Below, piece after piece: positions 22,641-35,981 of a stretch of DNA of 64,000 bases (the first letter of the stretch is position 1; each line of letters begins with the position of its first letter). This stretch comes from Pholiota molesta (taxonomy: Eukaryota; Basidiomycota; Agaricomycetes; Agaricales; Strophariaceae), in assembly GCA_014925825.1 (NCBI GenBank), contig JACGCK010000018.1, forward strand, positions 248,001 through 312,000, given 5' to 3'. Below the pieces are notes generated by a model, which was not told the DNA's origin, searched no databases, and was given only the letters and a program-made list of their open reading frames with translations. Both the position numbers and the translations under genes were made by a program.

Positions 22641-24562
22641 TCACAATTTTGGCTGCCGGTGCCTCCGCGATGACTGCTGGTACCTCGGTGCGTGGCTTGG
22701 GGAGCGAGGAATCTGCTGGAACGCGCGTGAGATCCGATCTAGAGGCGATGGAGAATGATTTATGACAAGTCTTACCTGTTTTCCTCTGCTCCGGCCTGTG
22801 TTTGGCTGCATCCTTTTCGCTTGATAGTGCGCTTTCTGGATCGAGCCGTGCGTCCTGCTTCGGTGGCGCGTCAAGACGGACTGATCTGCGCGTTAGATTG
22901 CGGAAATGGTAGCAGAACTCCGGTGCTTGCCTCGTTTTGTTTCCCTAATGGGCTCCGTAAGGGGGGGAAGAGAATCGGGTGCGTCGTCGACCATCCTTCT
23001 CTTGCCCTTACCCTTCCCGTTATCGTGTGTGAGCGTCTCAGCCTCCTGGTTCGCGATTTCCCTATGTCATTATATCGTATCAGCGATGGGCTTCTTTCAA
23101 GAAGCGATTGAAACACAAGTACCGTTGAACCATTCGGCTAGGTGGGCTTTGTGGCCTCACTGCCAAAGCGCTGGATCGAACGCATTTGCTCGATCCAGCG
23201 ATTGGGTCGGCTTTTTCTTTGTTGTTTACAATCACTTCTTTGTGGAAGCGATTGTGATCTGCGGTAGGACCTTTGGCGGAAAATAAATTTGTAAGCTTCC
23301 TATCATTGTCAATTGCGCTGTTAACCCACCTTGTTTGCTCATATCTGGTGCAGATCCGAACGAGGAGTTCCTAACCTGCGTGCGGTGCGCATCGACATCG
23401 GCGCCGTAAAAATACGGATTGGCGGGTGCAGTTGCACTGGTTGAGTGTGGAAGCGGGGAGCGAACCCCGGAGTTAACGAGTGGGAGGGTAGATTCTTGAG
23501 GCGATGCTACTAGAGGCGATACATTGATGTTAACAATCGCTTCTTTGTGGAAGCGATTGTGATGTGCGGTAGGACCTTGGGCAGAAAATAAATTCATTAG
23601 CTTCATAGCATTGTCAATCGCGCTGTTAACTCACCTGGTTTACTCGTATCTGGTGCAGAATCGAGCGAGTTCCTAGGCTGTGTGCGGCGCGTCTCGACAT
23701 CAGCGCCGTACGAATACAGGCTTGCGGGTGCGGTTGCAAATGCGCCAGATGAGTGTTGAAGCGAAGAGTGAACCCCTGAGCTGACGAGCGGGGGAGTGGG
23801 CACTAGAGGCGATGTGTGGCCACTGTGTAGATTGTCGTCTCGTCTATGAAGGGACTCATCAGGGGACGGGAAGGTCATTTCGACATCGGCACCGGTCGAA
23901 TATGGATTGGCAGTCGCGGTCGCAAACACGCCGGGTGCCGTCTCGTAGTGCGGGAAGTCCATACTCGGTGAGTAACCTGTCCATTGTGCATCGGATATGT
24001 CCTTGTGACCCTCCTGAGAAGTAGGTTCTACGATTCGCGGTTAGCCTGACGATCAATTCACAGAAAGGTGACGATCTACCTTCAGGACGCAAGTGATTTT
24101 CGATCCAAGCACCCGTTTCCAAGCTCCTTGCGGAATTTTCGCCAATAGATCCATGATTAGGTTGGACATGGGCTATAGCAGGTGCACGTCATTTTCTAGC
24201 TCACAATCTCGACAGACAATGACATACCTTGAAGCTTGTAGTCAATCCATCGAGCTGCGTTCCACAGCTGGATTTTTGAAATCACGTCGACTGGTACATC
24301 ATTGGGGCGGGTACTTTTTCTCCATTCGACCAACTGCGCTGTATGAGGTGTGTCAATTGTCTGGCTCGTCGCTGTGGTATATGGCCCAACGCTCACACGC
24401 GATCTCCCACTGCGACTCAGGACGATAGATGGCGAAAAACCTAAGCCACAAGAACGCGTTATCCTTCGCTGTAGATGAAGTAGGGGAGGACATTATGGGG
24501 GAGTTTGATGTATCCCTACGTTCGACCTGGCGTTTAATATACTCCCAGTGCCCCATCCTCAT
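22641..24562 (-). CDS. Unknown protein of duplicated family A (copy 2), possible HMG-box relic
   Basis: Nine exons (24562-24391, 24338-24228, 24172-24080, 24027-23635, 23542-23330, 23237-23123, 23061-22931, 22880-22776, 22738-22641) keep phase throughout and give about 476 residues. Exon 1's donor (GC then GTTGGG) is the least certain. N-terminal exons contain KDNAFLWLRFFA, then VISKIQLWNAARW and HVQPNHG; this order weakly recalls an HMG box (NAF..R, ISKI..LW, H..P.Y), unproven. Exon modules ending GADVETRRTQPRNS and GADVDAHRTQVRNS are tandem duplicates. KGKGKRRMVDD is kept, but the AT-hook of copy 1 (KRGRPAKQ) has become KRVRLDAPPKQ. The intron after that exon starts with GC (GAG then GCAAGC), a GC-AG intron, where copy 1 has GT. 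The final coding exon ends RRHRQPKL. Confidence 0.65.
23229..23254 (-). other. Hairpin overlapping a 3' splice site (copy 2, first)
   Basis: On the transcribed strand CAATCGCTTC, loop CACAAA, GAAGTGATTG. The stem is 10 bp with one G-T pair, and the intron AG sits at the loop edge. Compare the perfect version at 23534-23559. Confidence 0.6.
23534..23559 (-). other. Hairpin overlapping a 3' splice site (copy 2, second)
   Basis: A perfect 10-bp palindromic stem (CAATCGCTTC and GAAGCGATTG) around CACAAA, spanning the intron-exon border of exon 5. The intron itself (about 92 bp) is a near-repeat of the next intron downstream in the same gene. Confidence 0.65.
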
Positions 24563-25069
24563 GGCGAAACAATCATTGCTCCCATTGTGCCACTCCGCGA
24601 AGCAGTCTAAGACGAGTCACATCTACGCGCATATTGGAAAAGCGGCCACTCATTATTCCTATATTCGGTGATCTTGCCCATCCGCAACGCGACTATCAGC
24701 TGCGCCCCTAGGCTTTTTGACGTGCGCTTGGTGCGCAGGTTTTGATCTGTGGGCGGAGCCCTTGCGTCGGGCCACATATCCTCATAACGGACTGGTAGTC
24801 GGGGACTGTTGGTGATAAATAATTTAATCGATTTCTAATGTCCAGGGCCCAAACTCCAAACATAGATTGCCATTGTTCCGCCGTGTCGAAGAGAGCAGCG
24901 AGGTGGGGGCGTGGTGCGCTTGCGTCTCCACCTGATCAGTACGCTTGCTCGTCTGATGCGACCGACATAAGGATCTCCTTTTTGGGTAGTTTGAACATGG
25001 AAGGCAAGTTGCGGACGACCATGCGTTATCGCTTGTCAAGCATCGGATTCTTCTCGAGCAACTAATCTG

Positions 25070-28000
25070 AATATCACTGCGAGGTTGTTTTCAAACATGC
25101 TGGGCGTTAGGTATCAAGCATACATCGACATGGGCAACATAAATTGTACCACAGAAAATATTAATTGGGATCGCAATGCGTAATATGTAATCGCCTTGAA
25201 CATGAGCGACCAGATGCGTTTGGATCACAATAAATAAGTATTAAAAACACAACATCATACATACGGCAGTCGATGCTAAGTGCCGCCGTCGACGGCGCTT
25301 CCTGCAATACCACCCGCTCGTTTCCGGCACGCGGTAGCCACCCACACGAACCAAAGGAAGTAGAATCCTCGTTGCTCCCCCAGCGCCATTGCCGCGATTC
25401 GGTATGCAGAAGTTGCAGAACAAGAAAGAATTTCTTGGGCAGAAAAAAGGCGTGGATGCGAGGTGGGTTGCTGGAAGCCTGGCGTCTACTCAGGCTCACT
25501 GGGAACGTCGGACCAAAGCTTGACAGGACCACGTTGTATTCTCGAGAACTATGAGAGATACAAGACGACGATGAGGGTACGTGAACGAATGAATGAGGAA
25601 TCTAATCTACGCGCGACGTGTTCTGTTGATGACAAGAAATAAGGTTTCGGCAAAGTCCGAGGACTCTCCGTGTCGTAAGCCTCACCAGGCTTACAGTTGC
25701 CTCAGAGGTGAGCGATGCACGAAAAGATGAACTGAGTACGAGCAGGCGGCAAGAGAGTCAGAGGGGGGATCGTCATTGCTAAGGAGATAACGAGGGACCA
25801 TGGTCCGTGCGGACGAGGACTCCGCAAGACCCGGGAATCCAAACGAGATGCAAATGAAACAAAAAGAGGACGCAAGGAAGTTGACCTTGATCATAGCCAT
25901 TCGGACGTAAGCACCACGAAGAAATTGAAAGTGAAATCAGTACGCCACTCGAAAGACTAGTTGAGCTTGAACCGAAGATCAGCCTCTAGCGGAGAGTGTA
26001 ATATCGCGGATTCCAGGACGTTGGGTAAGATGGAGCAGTTGGGTCTAGAACTGATGTTGGCGAATGGACCACGAGGAAGGTGTATTCACCGTTGTTGTCA
26101 GCCACCTGAAGCACGAGCGGGAATAAGATCTTCCTTTCTTAGATGAAGCGCGAAGGCGTACAAACGCTCGACGTATTTATCGCCGCCTCCACGTCAGTTC
26201 CGAGTTTGTAGAGGTGGGCGCAATCTCCTTAGGCGGCTGAAAAATAGAAGCTGTAACATTCAGTTGCAACGATTTCAGATTCGTCGCTTGAAGTTGTCCG
26301 TGGGTCATCGAAGGTGTAAGATGAGGGTGGGGATGGACGCGATGGGTGACGACGATCCCAGGATGTCTTGACTGGTAGGAGGTACTTGCAGACGAGGCGT
26401 GGAGGATGGGGGCACATGAACGTCGAGAGCTGGGCGAGGCGTCCTTCGTAGTCGCGTCATGTGTCAGTTGCTGGCGGCGCCAGGAGAAGGTCCCAGATCC
26501 CAGATGGTGAGTCTTCGAAGGCAGATGGCAATGGGGTCGCGGTGACAGATGATCAAAGGTAGCACGAAAGAGTCAAAGGTGGACGGTCGGAGGGAAAATA
26601 GGTGATGATGATGTACGGAGCATCGTCGGACGCCAGTCAAAGGTGCCAGTCGATGTGGCAATCAGGCTTTGGAAGCGTTCGCCGTTTCCCATCAGTCGCT
26701 GCTGGCTCCGTCGACGTTTCCTATTCGTCAGTCGCCGCTGGTGCGAGGCGAATTTGGTCGGCGTCGATCTGCGCCCATCGTCGAAGCCATGAATAAGCGT
26801 CCCATGGCCCCTGGAGCGCCGCGCATTAGAGCCCAGAACTCGTGTGAGCTTGTGCCGTGTGCCATAAAACGTCTGAGTCCAGCCATGGGCCCGGTGATGG
26901 GTCGAAGGTTGACGTTGAGGATATGGTTGAAGTTGAAGAAGACGCGTGCGTGGCCCGGGAAGCGCGACTTGCACGCGTGACCTGTGTGTGACACAACGCG
27001 TCGCGCACATTCAGAATCCGCGTCGCGCGCATTCCCCTTATCTATTCCTAATTCATTATGTCTAGTTTCATTCTTCTATGGCGTCTATCCCTACACTACA
27101 TACTAATGGGCTCTTTAGCTGGGCTGGTATTTCCAGCGCGCGCACGATCCAGCACTTGGAGAGCCGTTGTGAGGGTGTGGCTTGGGTGTGGCAATTGCAA
27201 GGGAATCGAAGGCGGAGGTGGGAGTCCAGGCGGGAGACGGAGTCAAGGCTGTGCAGCTCGCATGAGAAACGGTGGATAGGGGGGCACGGTGGGCATTGGA
27301 AATGGCATGCGAGGGTGCATTGTGGATATGGAGGCAGGAGGGGCATTACATCGTTCATTTCCGCAACGAGATCAGTTCTGGATACAGGGAGGAACCATGC
27401 AGCCTGAGGCCTGAGGCCTGAGGTGTGGCGAATAGTTATTGGATTAAATCGCACACAAAAGACAAAAGATGGGTGCTTCAGTATCGTGCAAGACTCGAGC
27501 ATTATGCAAGCCGTATGTATCAATAAATTCAACGCCTGCACAAGTTCTGATGAAATATTAGATTCTGTCTTTGGACTGTCAGATTTTACGTATTCTGAAC
27601 ACAGTTGGACCTGTCGTGGAATCGTATAGCAGCCGAAATTGATACACATTATACACATGAGAGTACTACCCATAACGAACATCTACCTATTGTGCACATT
27701 GTATACTAACACGTCGATAGTCTGATAAAGGGCAAGCATCAGTTGGAGTCCTTGCAACAGCGGTCGAACCACATACCAGAGGAGAACAAATTCCTTTCAG
27801 AACAGAAATAAAATGACAAGAAATGTCGCGCAGCGGCGCAACTAAGCCATGTCTTTAGTATTCAATGTCTGTAGTCGGTAATGCTCCCGGCATAGTGTTT
27901 TCTCGGTCTGTGACAACAGATTCTATGCGATTTGGGAAGATAAGCTCCTGGAACAAAAGAGGACGAATACCCAACGCAGTACTAACCTTGCTGATCCATA

Positions 28001-30950
28001 TAAGACACCGGATCACAGCTTGTTTCCGGAGGAGATGCGCCTATCATTCAAATCATGCTCGCTGTAGCAATTGAAAGAATGTCGAAAAATATGATGTACT
28101 CACTGGGTGAAGCTTGCTCGACATTTGAAGGTGGGCCAGTATCGACGACATCATTTCCGTGTACCGTGGTCAACACCACATCACCCTTGAGGTTGAACCG
28201 GGAAGATCCGTCAAAAAAACTAGTGTTAACAAAAGGCGTCTGCTCTTGGGAATGGGGCTGTGATTGGGAAGGGGGTTGGGTCCACTGTACGAGTTCCCGA
28301 CTACCACACGGACTTGCAATTTTTGATGCACGGTGAAGCCTTGCGCATTCTTAAAAGCCTCTACTGTAGGGTTTTCAGTTGTCTTCCGATCGCTGTCCAT
28401 TTGAGCCTGGCTGAGAGATCGAATGCAAGTTGTAATTTGACGGTTAGAAGTCAGTACGCTTTATATGCGCGTTGCGGCGCTTGATCGAAATAAAGTTTAA
28501 TGACAAACTCAATAGATGTTGCACATCTTTATGTCGTGAGGCATGTCGGAATGATATTGTTGCATATTCACTCTTCACGAAATATTCTATATATTTGACT
28601 TTACAAGGGAAGTCATCAGAACAACACAGCCTTATTGTGGGCCACTGCATCCTATAGCATAGCTAATAAATCAGCGCTCCAATTCTGTCAATAGTCGCCC
28701 CGGGCTCACATATATATAATTGTAGCCAATTGTACTTATGTGTCATATGGATATTCTTCATCAGCGTAACACTAGGAGGAAACACATGCTGTGGTGTTGT
28801 AAGATCCTCTATGATCCTCAAATTCGGTCCTAGACTGGGTGGAATTATGAATTCCATAAACAATATGGACTAAAACAACAGAATAAGCGATGTATACAGT
28901 TTTCTTCAACAGCGACGCCCACAGACCAGCAATGCGGCTCGCTTAGAGGCGCTTTCCGTGTTCTTCGTGGAATTTGTACGGATGAGTCCGGAGTGTCCAA
29001 GATAGACGTCGATAGACAGTGATTACAATATGATACACTAGTACGCGAACAGCAATCCACTCACATGCCCAACTTTGTCTTATGGGCGCTTAACTGACTT
29101 TGAAACATAGATACGACTCGAGCAAGGTGCGCGTGAGTCTCCTCCCAGTATTCCTGCCAATGTCGTCAATTCTGACCATTGGTTGCCGTTTATACAACCA
29201 ATAGTCCATTCGAACGCTCGATTTCGCAGTACCGCACCCTCAACACCATACCATAACCTAATTTCTTGACAGGCCATCGTTTGTAAATTGCCTTCAATAT
29301 TCGTAGTCGATCACCCGAATACACATACAAAGGGGTCGTAATAAACGTTCTATACCGTTGTTATGGGCCATAACTGATAAACTGTGCAATGCGAGTCTCT
29401 CACCTCCAACGACCTCGGTATGGTTAGATTGATAGCAGGCAAATAGAACGCCATACATATATCGCATACCATAATTACAGCACGTTAGAAGTATTTGATA
29501 TTCTGAACAGGTGCTCCGGGCACAAAGGTGTGCAAAGCTGATTTGGGAAACGTTTAACAAGGTATGTAATTTAAGACCCATGATATATTGAACCGTGAAC
29601 GTTTGAATTCATGTGTGCTGGGCCAAATCGACGCGTTCCCACGTGTAGACTCTGTAGAGGTCGCCAGCGGGCGCTCTGGCTCACACCAATTCACACTTTC
29701 AGCCCGGCGAATTCACACTTTCAAGAACGCGATTCACAAAACTATTCACCCATTTTGGCGGGGGGCTCGCGGGCAATTGGCCAACTGTGCGCAGGGTTCG
29801 TGCACATCAAACTTTGCGTAGAAACAACGCAGAACAACCAGCAAGGCACAGCTCTATTCCGACTAGAAGACGGCAGGTGTAGAAAATCAGGGAAACTGAT
29901 GTTGTCCCAGTAATTATACTTGAAGTCGAAACGCGAATGGGAGATATACGCGACTGGCCTATCTGTTGTGCCAATCTATTGATGACGAGTTTACGATAAG
30001 TGACCCACGCTTGATCTCCACCAGCGCGGGATGGCAGCCATGGACAACTCGGAGAAAGTGGGATGGAGTATGCTTGCCAGTGGATTACCCAGATGGGTGC
30101 TGGCCCCGGAGGGTGGGAGGCAGCATGCCACGTGCGGCGCGGATGCAACGCCTTGCAGGCGCTGGCCGGATCGCGTGGTATGGCTGAGTCCTGGGCGCGT
30201 GGGGTGTGAGGCTCTTGGTGCTGGTGGAGTGCATGAGGGTGCTGGTGGCCGCTGCGCGGTGTTGCACTGCGCGCGCAGGGGATGCGGATGCCACGTCCTG
30301 CGCGGAGAAGAGGCATACCGCGCCGCGCCGCGCGCGTCAGCGGTGGGTGAGCGTTTTGCTGACATCGCCGACGATGTCGATGTCGAGTTCTACGAGAAAC
30401 AAGTCAGGGGAGATGCTGCATGTGAGGAGAGATGGGGTGCCGCATACCGCGCAATTGGAGTGCTTTGTGAGCTGCGCTGCTCCGCCTTTCGCCGTGGCTG
30501 TTTTTCACGTCCTTGATGGACACCTGTGGCAGTGTGTTAGCGACGGCACCAGCTTATAGGGCGCGCAAGTGACGCACCTGTTGAAGTTCCCCCTCCTTCC
30601 TAGACTTCTGCATGCTGCTTACTGAAAATCCCGGAATCAAAGAGGCCGGGCCCGGTCCACGCTCCTATGGCGATGTGTGCGCATCTGTCGCCCGATATGC
30701 GTATGTGTTGAGGTGAAAGCGATGCGCTTTGGTGTCCATGTGTCGCTAGAGGGGAGGTTGGGTAAAAAGGGCGTTAATTTACACACAAGATTGGAGGAAC
30801 AACGATGGGCGTCATGATGGTGTCGGTACCGCGCTCTGTTGCCTAAGTTTAAGCGGAGTTCGGATTCATCTCACCTCCTGCCTGCACCGGCTTGCTCGTA
30901 ACGCGTAACCAAGTCATCAACAAAACAGCAAGAACAATGTATACCATTGT
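25070..30950. other. Gene-poor stretch
   Basis: No gene is supportable. Items seen: a minus-strand frame 25900-25691 beginning MAMIKVNFLASSFCFICISF, which has signal-peptide character and could be a small secreted protein; the dispersed repeat at 26745-26975; a short GCCTGAGGCCTGAGG simple repeat near 27402-27423; and a minus-strand segment near 28330-28090 that can encode FNLKGDVVLTTVHGN, reminiscent of N-termini of fungal NACHT proteins but not joined to any such gene. GC-rich frames at 30031-30516 look like chance openness. Confidence 0.4.
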
Positions 30951-30954
30951 GAGC

Positions 30955-31460
30955 CAAATATACCATCACAATAAATTTACCTGGTTTGCATTGGTACAGC
31001 AGGATTGCAAGAACATGGTATAGGTACAAAATAAATGTGATTATCATATATGGTAATGAAATTCTGGTAGACATTGTAAGGTGTAGAAATACTGGTGTGG
31101 CCATGTAATTGATTCAAAATCATGGTATGGGTCTATATATTGGGCAACAAAATTCAATATAATAGACAGCAGAAATTTACCTGCTTTGCATTGGTATAGA
31201 AGATTTGTGAGAACATGGTATGGGTACGAGATAAATGTAATTGACATATATGGTCGTGAAATTCTGGTAAGCATTGTAAGGCGTCAAAATACTGGTATGG
31301 CAATGGTATGGTAATGTAATCAATCCAAAAATATGGCATGAGTCATTGTATTGCTCTACAAAATTCAATATAATGGATGGCAATTATCTTAGGACCATCA
31401 TATGGATACAAAATAAATGTGAACACATGTATAGAATAGAAGAATTCTGGTAAGCATGAC
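30955..31460. repeat. AT-rich degenerate tandem repeat
   Basis: A unit of roughly 210 bp occurs twice with a third partial copy. Landmarks repeat in order: AAATTTACCTG, TTTGCATTGGTA, AACATGGTATRGGTAC, GAAATTCTGGTA, CATTGTAAGG, and ACAAAATTCAATATAATRG. Low coding potential. Confidence 0.65.
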
Positions 31461-34265
31461 AAGGGCAATGACCGTCAACGAGGCACAAACAAGGCATCAA
31501 ATCAACATCAAATTGTTAGTAGGTCATGTCATCAATTTGAGAACCTAGCATGAATCCATGTATTATGCTCAGATTATACTCCAAGATTCAATGCAATGGA
31601 TAAAGTAATTGTATCTTGATTCTATCAACATTGGTTGACTTCGTGAATCACAAGTTCAACTTCTAAGTACTTTCAAGCGGAGATTTAAATATCCAGCCAA
31701 TCGGGTGCGTCATGTAAATACCCCCACAGATATTAACCGTGTTGGGCTTAACCAGCCCCGCAATTCATGCGCAATTACTGCTGACATCTAAAAAAAATTA
31801 TTGACTGTATATTTATGCATCTCATATAATATACAATCACTTTACTACATACTTAGATAGATCTTGCAATGGGAATAGGTCAGAGCGTCGTTGTTGATGA
31901 ACGGGCTGCGTGCGGCCTTCGCCGAAGCGGAGTTTGAACTCTTTGATGTTGGTTGAACTTGGGTTGAATGAACTTGAACCAACACGTCGTGTTCAACTTC
32001 CACCGCCCCTGTCCCACCTCGCTTGCGTCCGCCCTCCCCGCTCACTTACACACAAGTCCCACCTCAACACTGGTGGGTGCTGGTTGGAGGAACCTTCAAC
32101 CAAGGGAAGACCCGACGAGAGGGAGATACAAGGTGTGTGGCCGGCCACCCATCACAACGCGCGCTGACCCTGTAGGAGCCCCCACAGCAAAACCACGAGC
32201 TCGCTGAATGCGAATAGCAGGTCCACAACAACCATTTCTCTAGTTGCACCTCTCCCCGCCACCTCGCACCCGCCCTCATCGACGCCGCTGGCCTCGGGCG
32301 ACAGTGGACACCATAGCATAGGACGGACGAACAATGCGCCAAACAAACTACGAGCGACGGTGCAGCAGAAGGGTAGCGAGAGATTTGCCAGGTGCACCCC
32401 GGATTCTGGCCAACCCCTCCCATCTCACCTTTAACCTCGGTCTCACAGCCTTTCGGGAGGGCGCGGCAGCGCTCCCTCCTTTCCGTGCGCTATTACGGAT
32501 GCGCGCGAACCAGCGGGGCCCCAGCTACCTCCTCGATGACGGGCACGGCGCATGAAGACGATTAGGTGCCGGCGCACGATAACAGATGACGCGACACAAG
32601 GTGTGCCATAGTAACATCCCTGCCACCCCATCCTAATTGTTTTCGCCCGTTCAACAGCTTTTACGGACAGCGCGGTACCGTCGGTGCCTCCCTCAATGCC
32701 TTGACGCGAACAACGGCGCCGGCCCAACGACGGCGGGCCAGAGCAGATGAGTTGCACCCGCCTGTCCATCATTGCCCTCTGACCCCTCTGCCGCCCAATG
32801 TCAGCTCGCCTGTAACGGTTGCTGAGTCCCACCGTGTCGCCGTCAAGTCCGACCACGTACGGGCGGGCCACATACAACGGACCACGCATGGCTTCGCAAG
32901 GTAAAAGCAGCCGACGAGGACATCGAGGACGACAACAACAACGGAGCCCCGCTGCTGCCACGCTCGCCTTTCGCCCTCGCTTCGACAACTCTACTCCATT
33001 GATTCCGACTCTAGGGATGGAGCAAGGCAGCCAAACATTGGATGGAATGGACAGGGATGACGAGGCGGAAGACAGTGGGCTCGAAACGAGGCGCGGCCAC
33101 GTATACGGTACATCCGAGCTTATTGCAATGGTGTGCAGAACCTGATGACAGGGCTAGCATTTGCACGGCAGGCGCGAACATTATTTCGCCGCTTACGGTT
33201 GACCATCCCCGAACGCCTATGCCCACCCATTACCACTCTCCTTGATGCCCTCATTGACTCATTGGGTGCCGACAAGCCCGCCCTCTCATGGCCCCTTTCC
33301 ACATGCATTGATTATTCTGGAGCGGCAGCGGTGACATGGTCAATGACGACATGGTCCATGATGGCAAGGACCATGACGCGGCAGCTTGGACGACGGCGGT
33401 ATGGACAGTGACGGCACCGTCCATGATGGCAGCAAGGACGGCATCGACGCACGGTGATGACGACACCATGACTGACGGCATGATGATGAAGGCGAGGAGG
33501 ACAACGGTGGTGAGGATGTCAGCAATGAGGTATTGTAGAGTAATTTGTAACTAGAATACATATGCACAATACAAAGTTGATTTTATTATATCCCCTTTGC
33601 CTTTCTGAGTACAATAAAATCAAGCTAATAACCATATAACTCATATGGCGCTATACAATGCCATGGAATACACCCCAAGATTGTGACCTAAAAAAAGTTC
33701 AGAGGTAAGGTTGTCATCAATACATATCCCGAATGCCAGACAATGCTGCACAATTTCGGTAGGCCATATAATCATTCAGTCATATATAATGTGTCCTTAA
33801 TTTGTACATGCATTGTATGACCTTGTATGATGCGTGCTGATTATATAGCTCACAATATTATATCTAGGTTTTTATCGATATCATAGCTTAAAATGTGCAC
33901 AATTCTGGCTACATTATATACGACTGATTCATCACCATGCCCGGTGGGAATTTTACTACTTGTGCGCCATACATTGAAATTTGTTACCTTGTATGTATAC
34001 GACTTTTTCTATGATGTCAACTACTCCGAATCCTTCACTCTCCCAACTAGAGCCATCCAACATGCCCAACACCCTCCATCGCTGAATCGTGCTGAAAATC
34101 GCTTCTGTTCCACCCTGCGTACAATGAGATCCGGAAAGAACAAAAAATATGTGCCACTCTGTTCATTTAACATTAATACCAGGGGGCGTATCGCACCGTC
34201 ATCACCGTTCTTGTAGGCAAAATAGAATACTCATGCTAATAAATTTGCTCTATTTTAGATTGTGC
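31460..34265. other. Stretch without a supportable gene
   Basis: The part at 31850-33540 is GC-rich and gives long open frames on both strands, with no recognisable domain and low-complexity composition. A run of ATGGTCCATGATGGCAA-like repeats at 33330-33500 encodes Asp/Met-rich low-complexity peptide in one frame. The sequence 33540-34000 is AT-rich and apparently intergenic. Confidence 0.4.
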
Positions 34266-34269
34266 CCAT

Positions 34270-35510
34270 GAACGTTTGCCATCAACCGAGGGAACTTGCG
34301 ATCCTGGTTCTTCTATCACCTCTCCGCACTCTTTTGGACGCCCAAACCGTCTCCGCATCTACCTGATCGTCATGACCGCGACCAGTATCTTTCATATCAC
34401 TGCTTCAATAATCTCCTTTCTTTATCCTCCAAACTCCCCGCACGTCGGCCCAACTCTGTATTCTTCCACTCTACCGCCTGCGTGTACAAGGGATGCCGTA
34501 TATAATACAGTATCTGCGGCACGCAGACGCTCGACGTGGCGGGGGCTTGGGCGTTATGGAACATGAATATAAAAATAATATACAATCCGAAAGGTACGCC
34601 ACATCCTCATAGTTCCCGTACTTGCGTATACTCAAGCGTAACAAACCCTCATAGACTTTCTAGTCATCAAGGCGCTGCTTTTCGCCTACAGATGTGCGCT
34701 TTTCTGAGTTCGCAAGGAGGGCTTCGCGGTCCCGATTTTCCCTTCCATCTTAAGCGAGGTTCGGCGATAGGCGGTATTTTTGAAGTTGAAGAAAGTAGCA
34801 AGGAGCGATCTAGACTCCCAAAGATCTAGTATAGATACATGGGCGACCGAGCACTCAATACCTGTGTTGCGGATGGAACAACGGAAATGGCGGTATACAG
34901 CTCGTCCATGTTATTCGAAAGATGTCCATCACATGGACGCTTCATAGCGCTCGACGGTCCACAAATGTACTCTGGAAATGATCAACAGATCCGATACCCA
35001 ATTCCTTGCCACTTGGTGCGTGTATGGACTGAATCCGACTCCGTGTTTTACCTCTTCGCTGATGCAGGATATTCTAGCATCTGAAATGATTTTCGCCTCC
35101 CCAACCGACGTTTTCCTCGCTATTTTCTATCGCGTATATGTGGGCAGACGTGTACATATCCAATGTCTTCTGCTTACACCGTGCTGGTTTTCTACGACGT
35201 AATATGAAACGATGCTATCTGGATGCCATTGCGATGACGTGGCCACGTGGGTGATACGAGGGTACACCCCAAAGCCATTAAAATTCTAAGATCCCCATCC
35301 ATCACCGGCACCCCGCATTCAGAGAGCGATGCTTGTGTTTATCTCGACGTGCACTGCAACAATATGGGTTCGGAATTCATGTACTGGCGCCTTCCTCATT
35401 ACACTTCGATGTGGCAAAGCTTGTTTTCCCACTGTACCGTCTGCATGTGCAATGATCGCAGCATGTATTGTTGCATCTGCCGCCTGCGGTGTGAAGACGC
35501 TACGGGGAAA
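34270..35510. repeat. Repeat block B, copy 3 (degenerate)
   Basis: Collinear with 20330-21250 and, at its right end, similar to 21700-21790 (CTGTACCGTCTGCATGTGCA against CCATACCGTCTGCGCCTGCA). It lies just upstream of NACHT copy 2, as block B copy 1 lies upstream of NACHT copy 1. No complete frame. Confidence 0.5.
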
Positions 35511-35981
35511 CGTTGTGTGCTGTTGGTGTTTCAGGAATGACGCATAATCTGTAGGGACCCAAGTAAATTTGTTTCACTAGTGCACGCTGTGTATTGGTAT
35601 GCTCTGTGGCGTGATGCTGTACAAGCGATAACCAAAATCATATTTAAATCAGGCGCATGCTTATGTGTGCGCCCTCCTAAGCATCTCGTGTCTTTCTGTT
35701 TTTGCCCTGGCTCTAAATGACATTCTTTAAGGCACGGCGTCAACGTCGCGCTTAAAACGACATGTCAAACGAGACATAGCACGTTATTATAACGCTACAC
35801 GGGAAAGACTCGTGGATGTAATGAGTTCGTCCCAAATATGCACAGCACAACGGGATGCTGCGGAGTGTACACACAATAGGTATCAGGGTTATAAACTCAA
35901 CGTGGCCTAATTTAACAAGGCTCTGTCTTTCAACCCTCGATTATTCCTCTCATTTTGATTTCCATTCCACTACCTCAGGAA

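Larger units (their letters stand above)
22370..25070. repeat. Segmental duplication block A, copy 2
   Basis: Direct-orientation partner of 7220-9930. It contains the second member of gene family A and the same 5' flank. The 5' flank keeps an open reading frame here (24391-24562) that is broken in copy 1. Confidence 0.75.

Noticed and set aside
27068..27682. A 204-residue minus-strand open frame
   Set aside because: Cys-rich by chance, overlaps plus-strand frames, no family resemblance, and no splice partners.
30031..30516. A 161-residue plus-strand frame
   Set aside because: Overlaps equally long minus-strand frames; GC-rich low-complexity sequence, no motif.
32443..32988. A 181-residue minus-strand open frame in GC-rich DNA
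   Set aside because: Arg/Gly-rich composition typical of random frames in GC-rich sequence; frames of similar length exist on the other strand.
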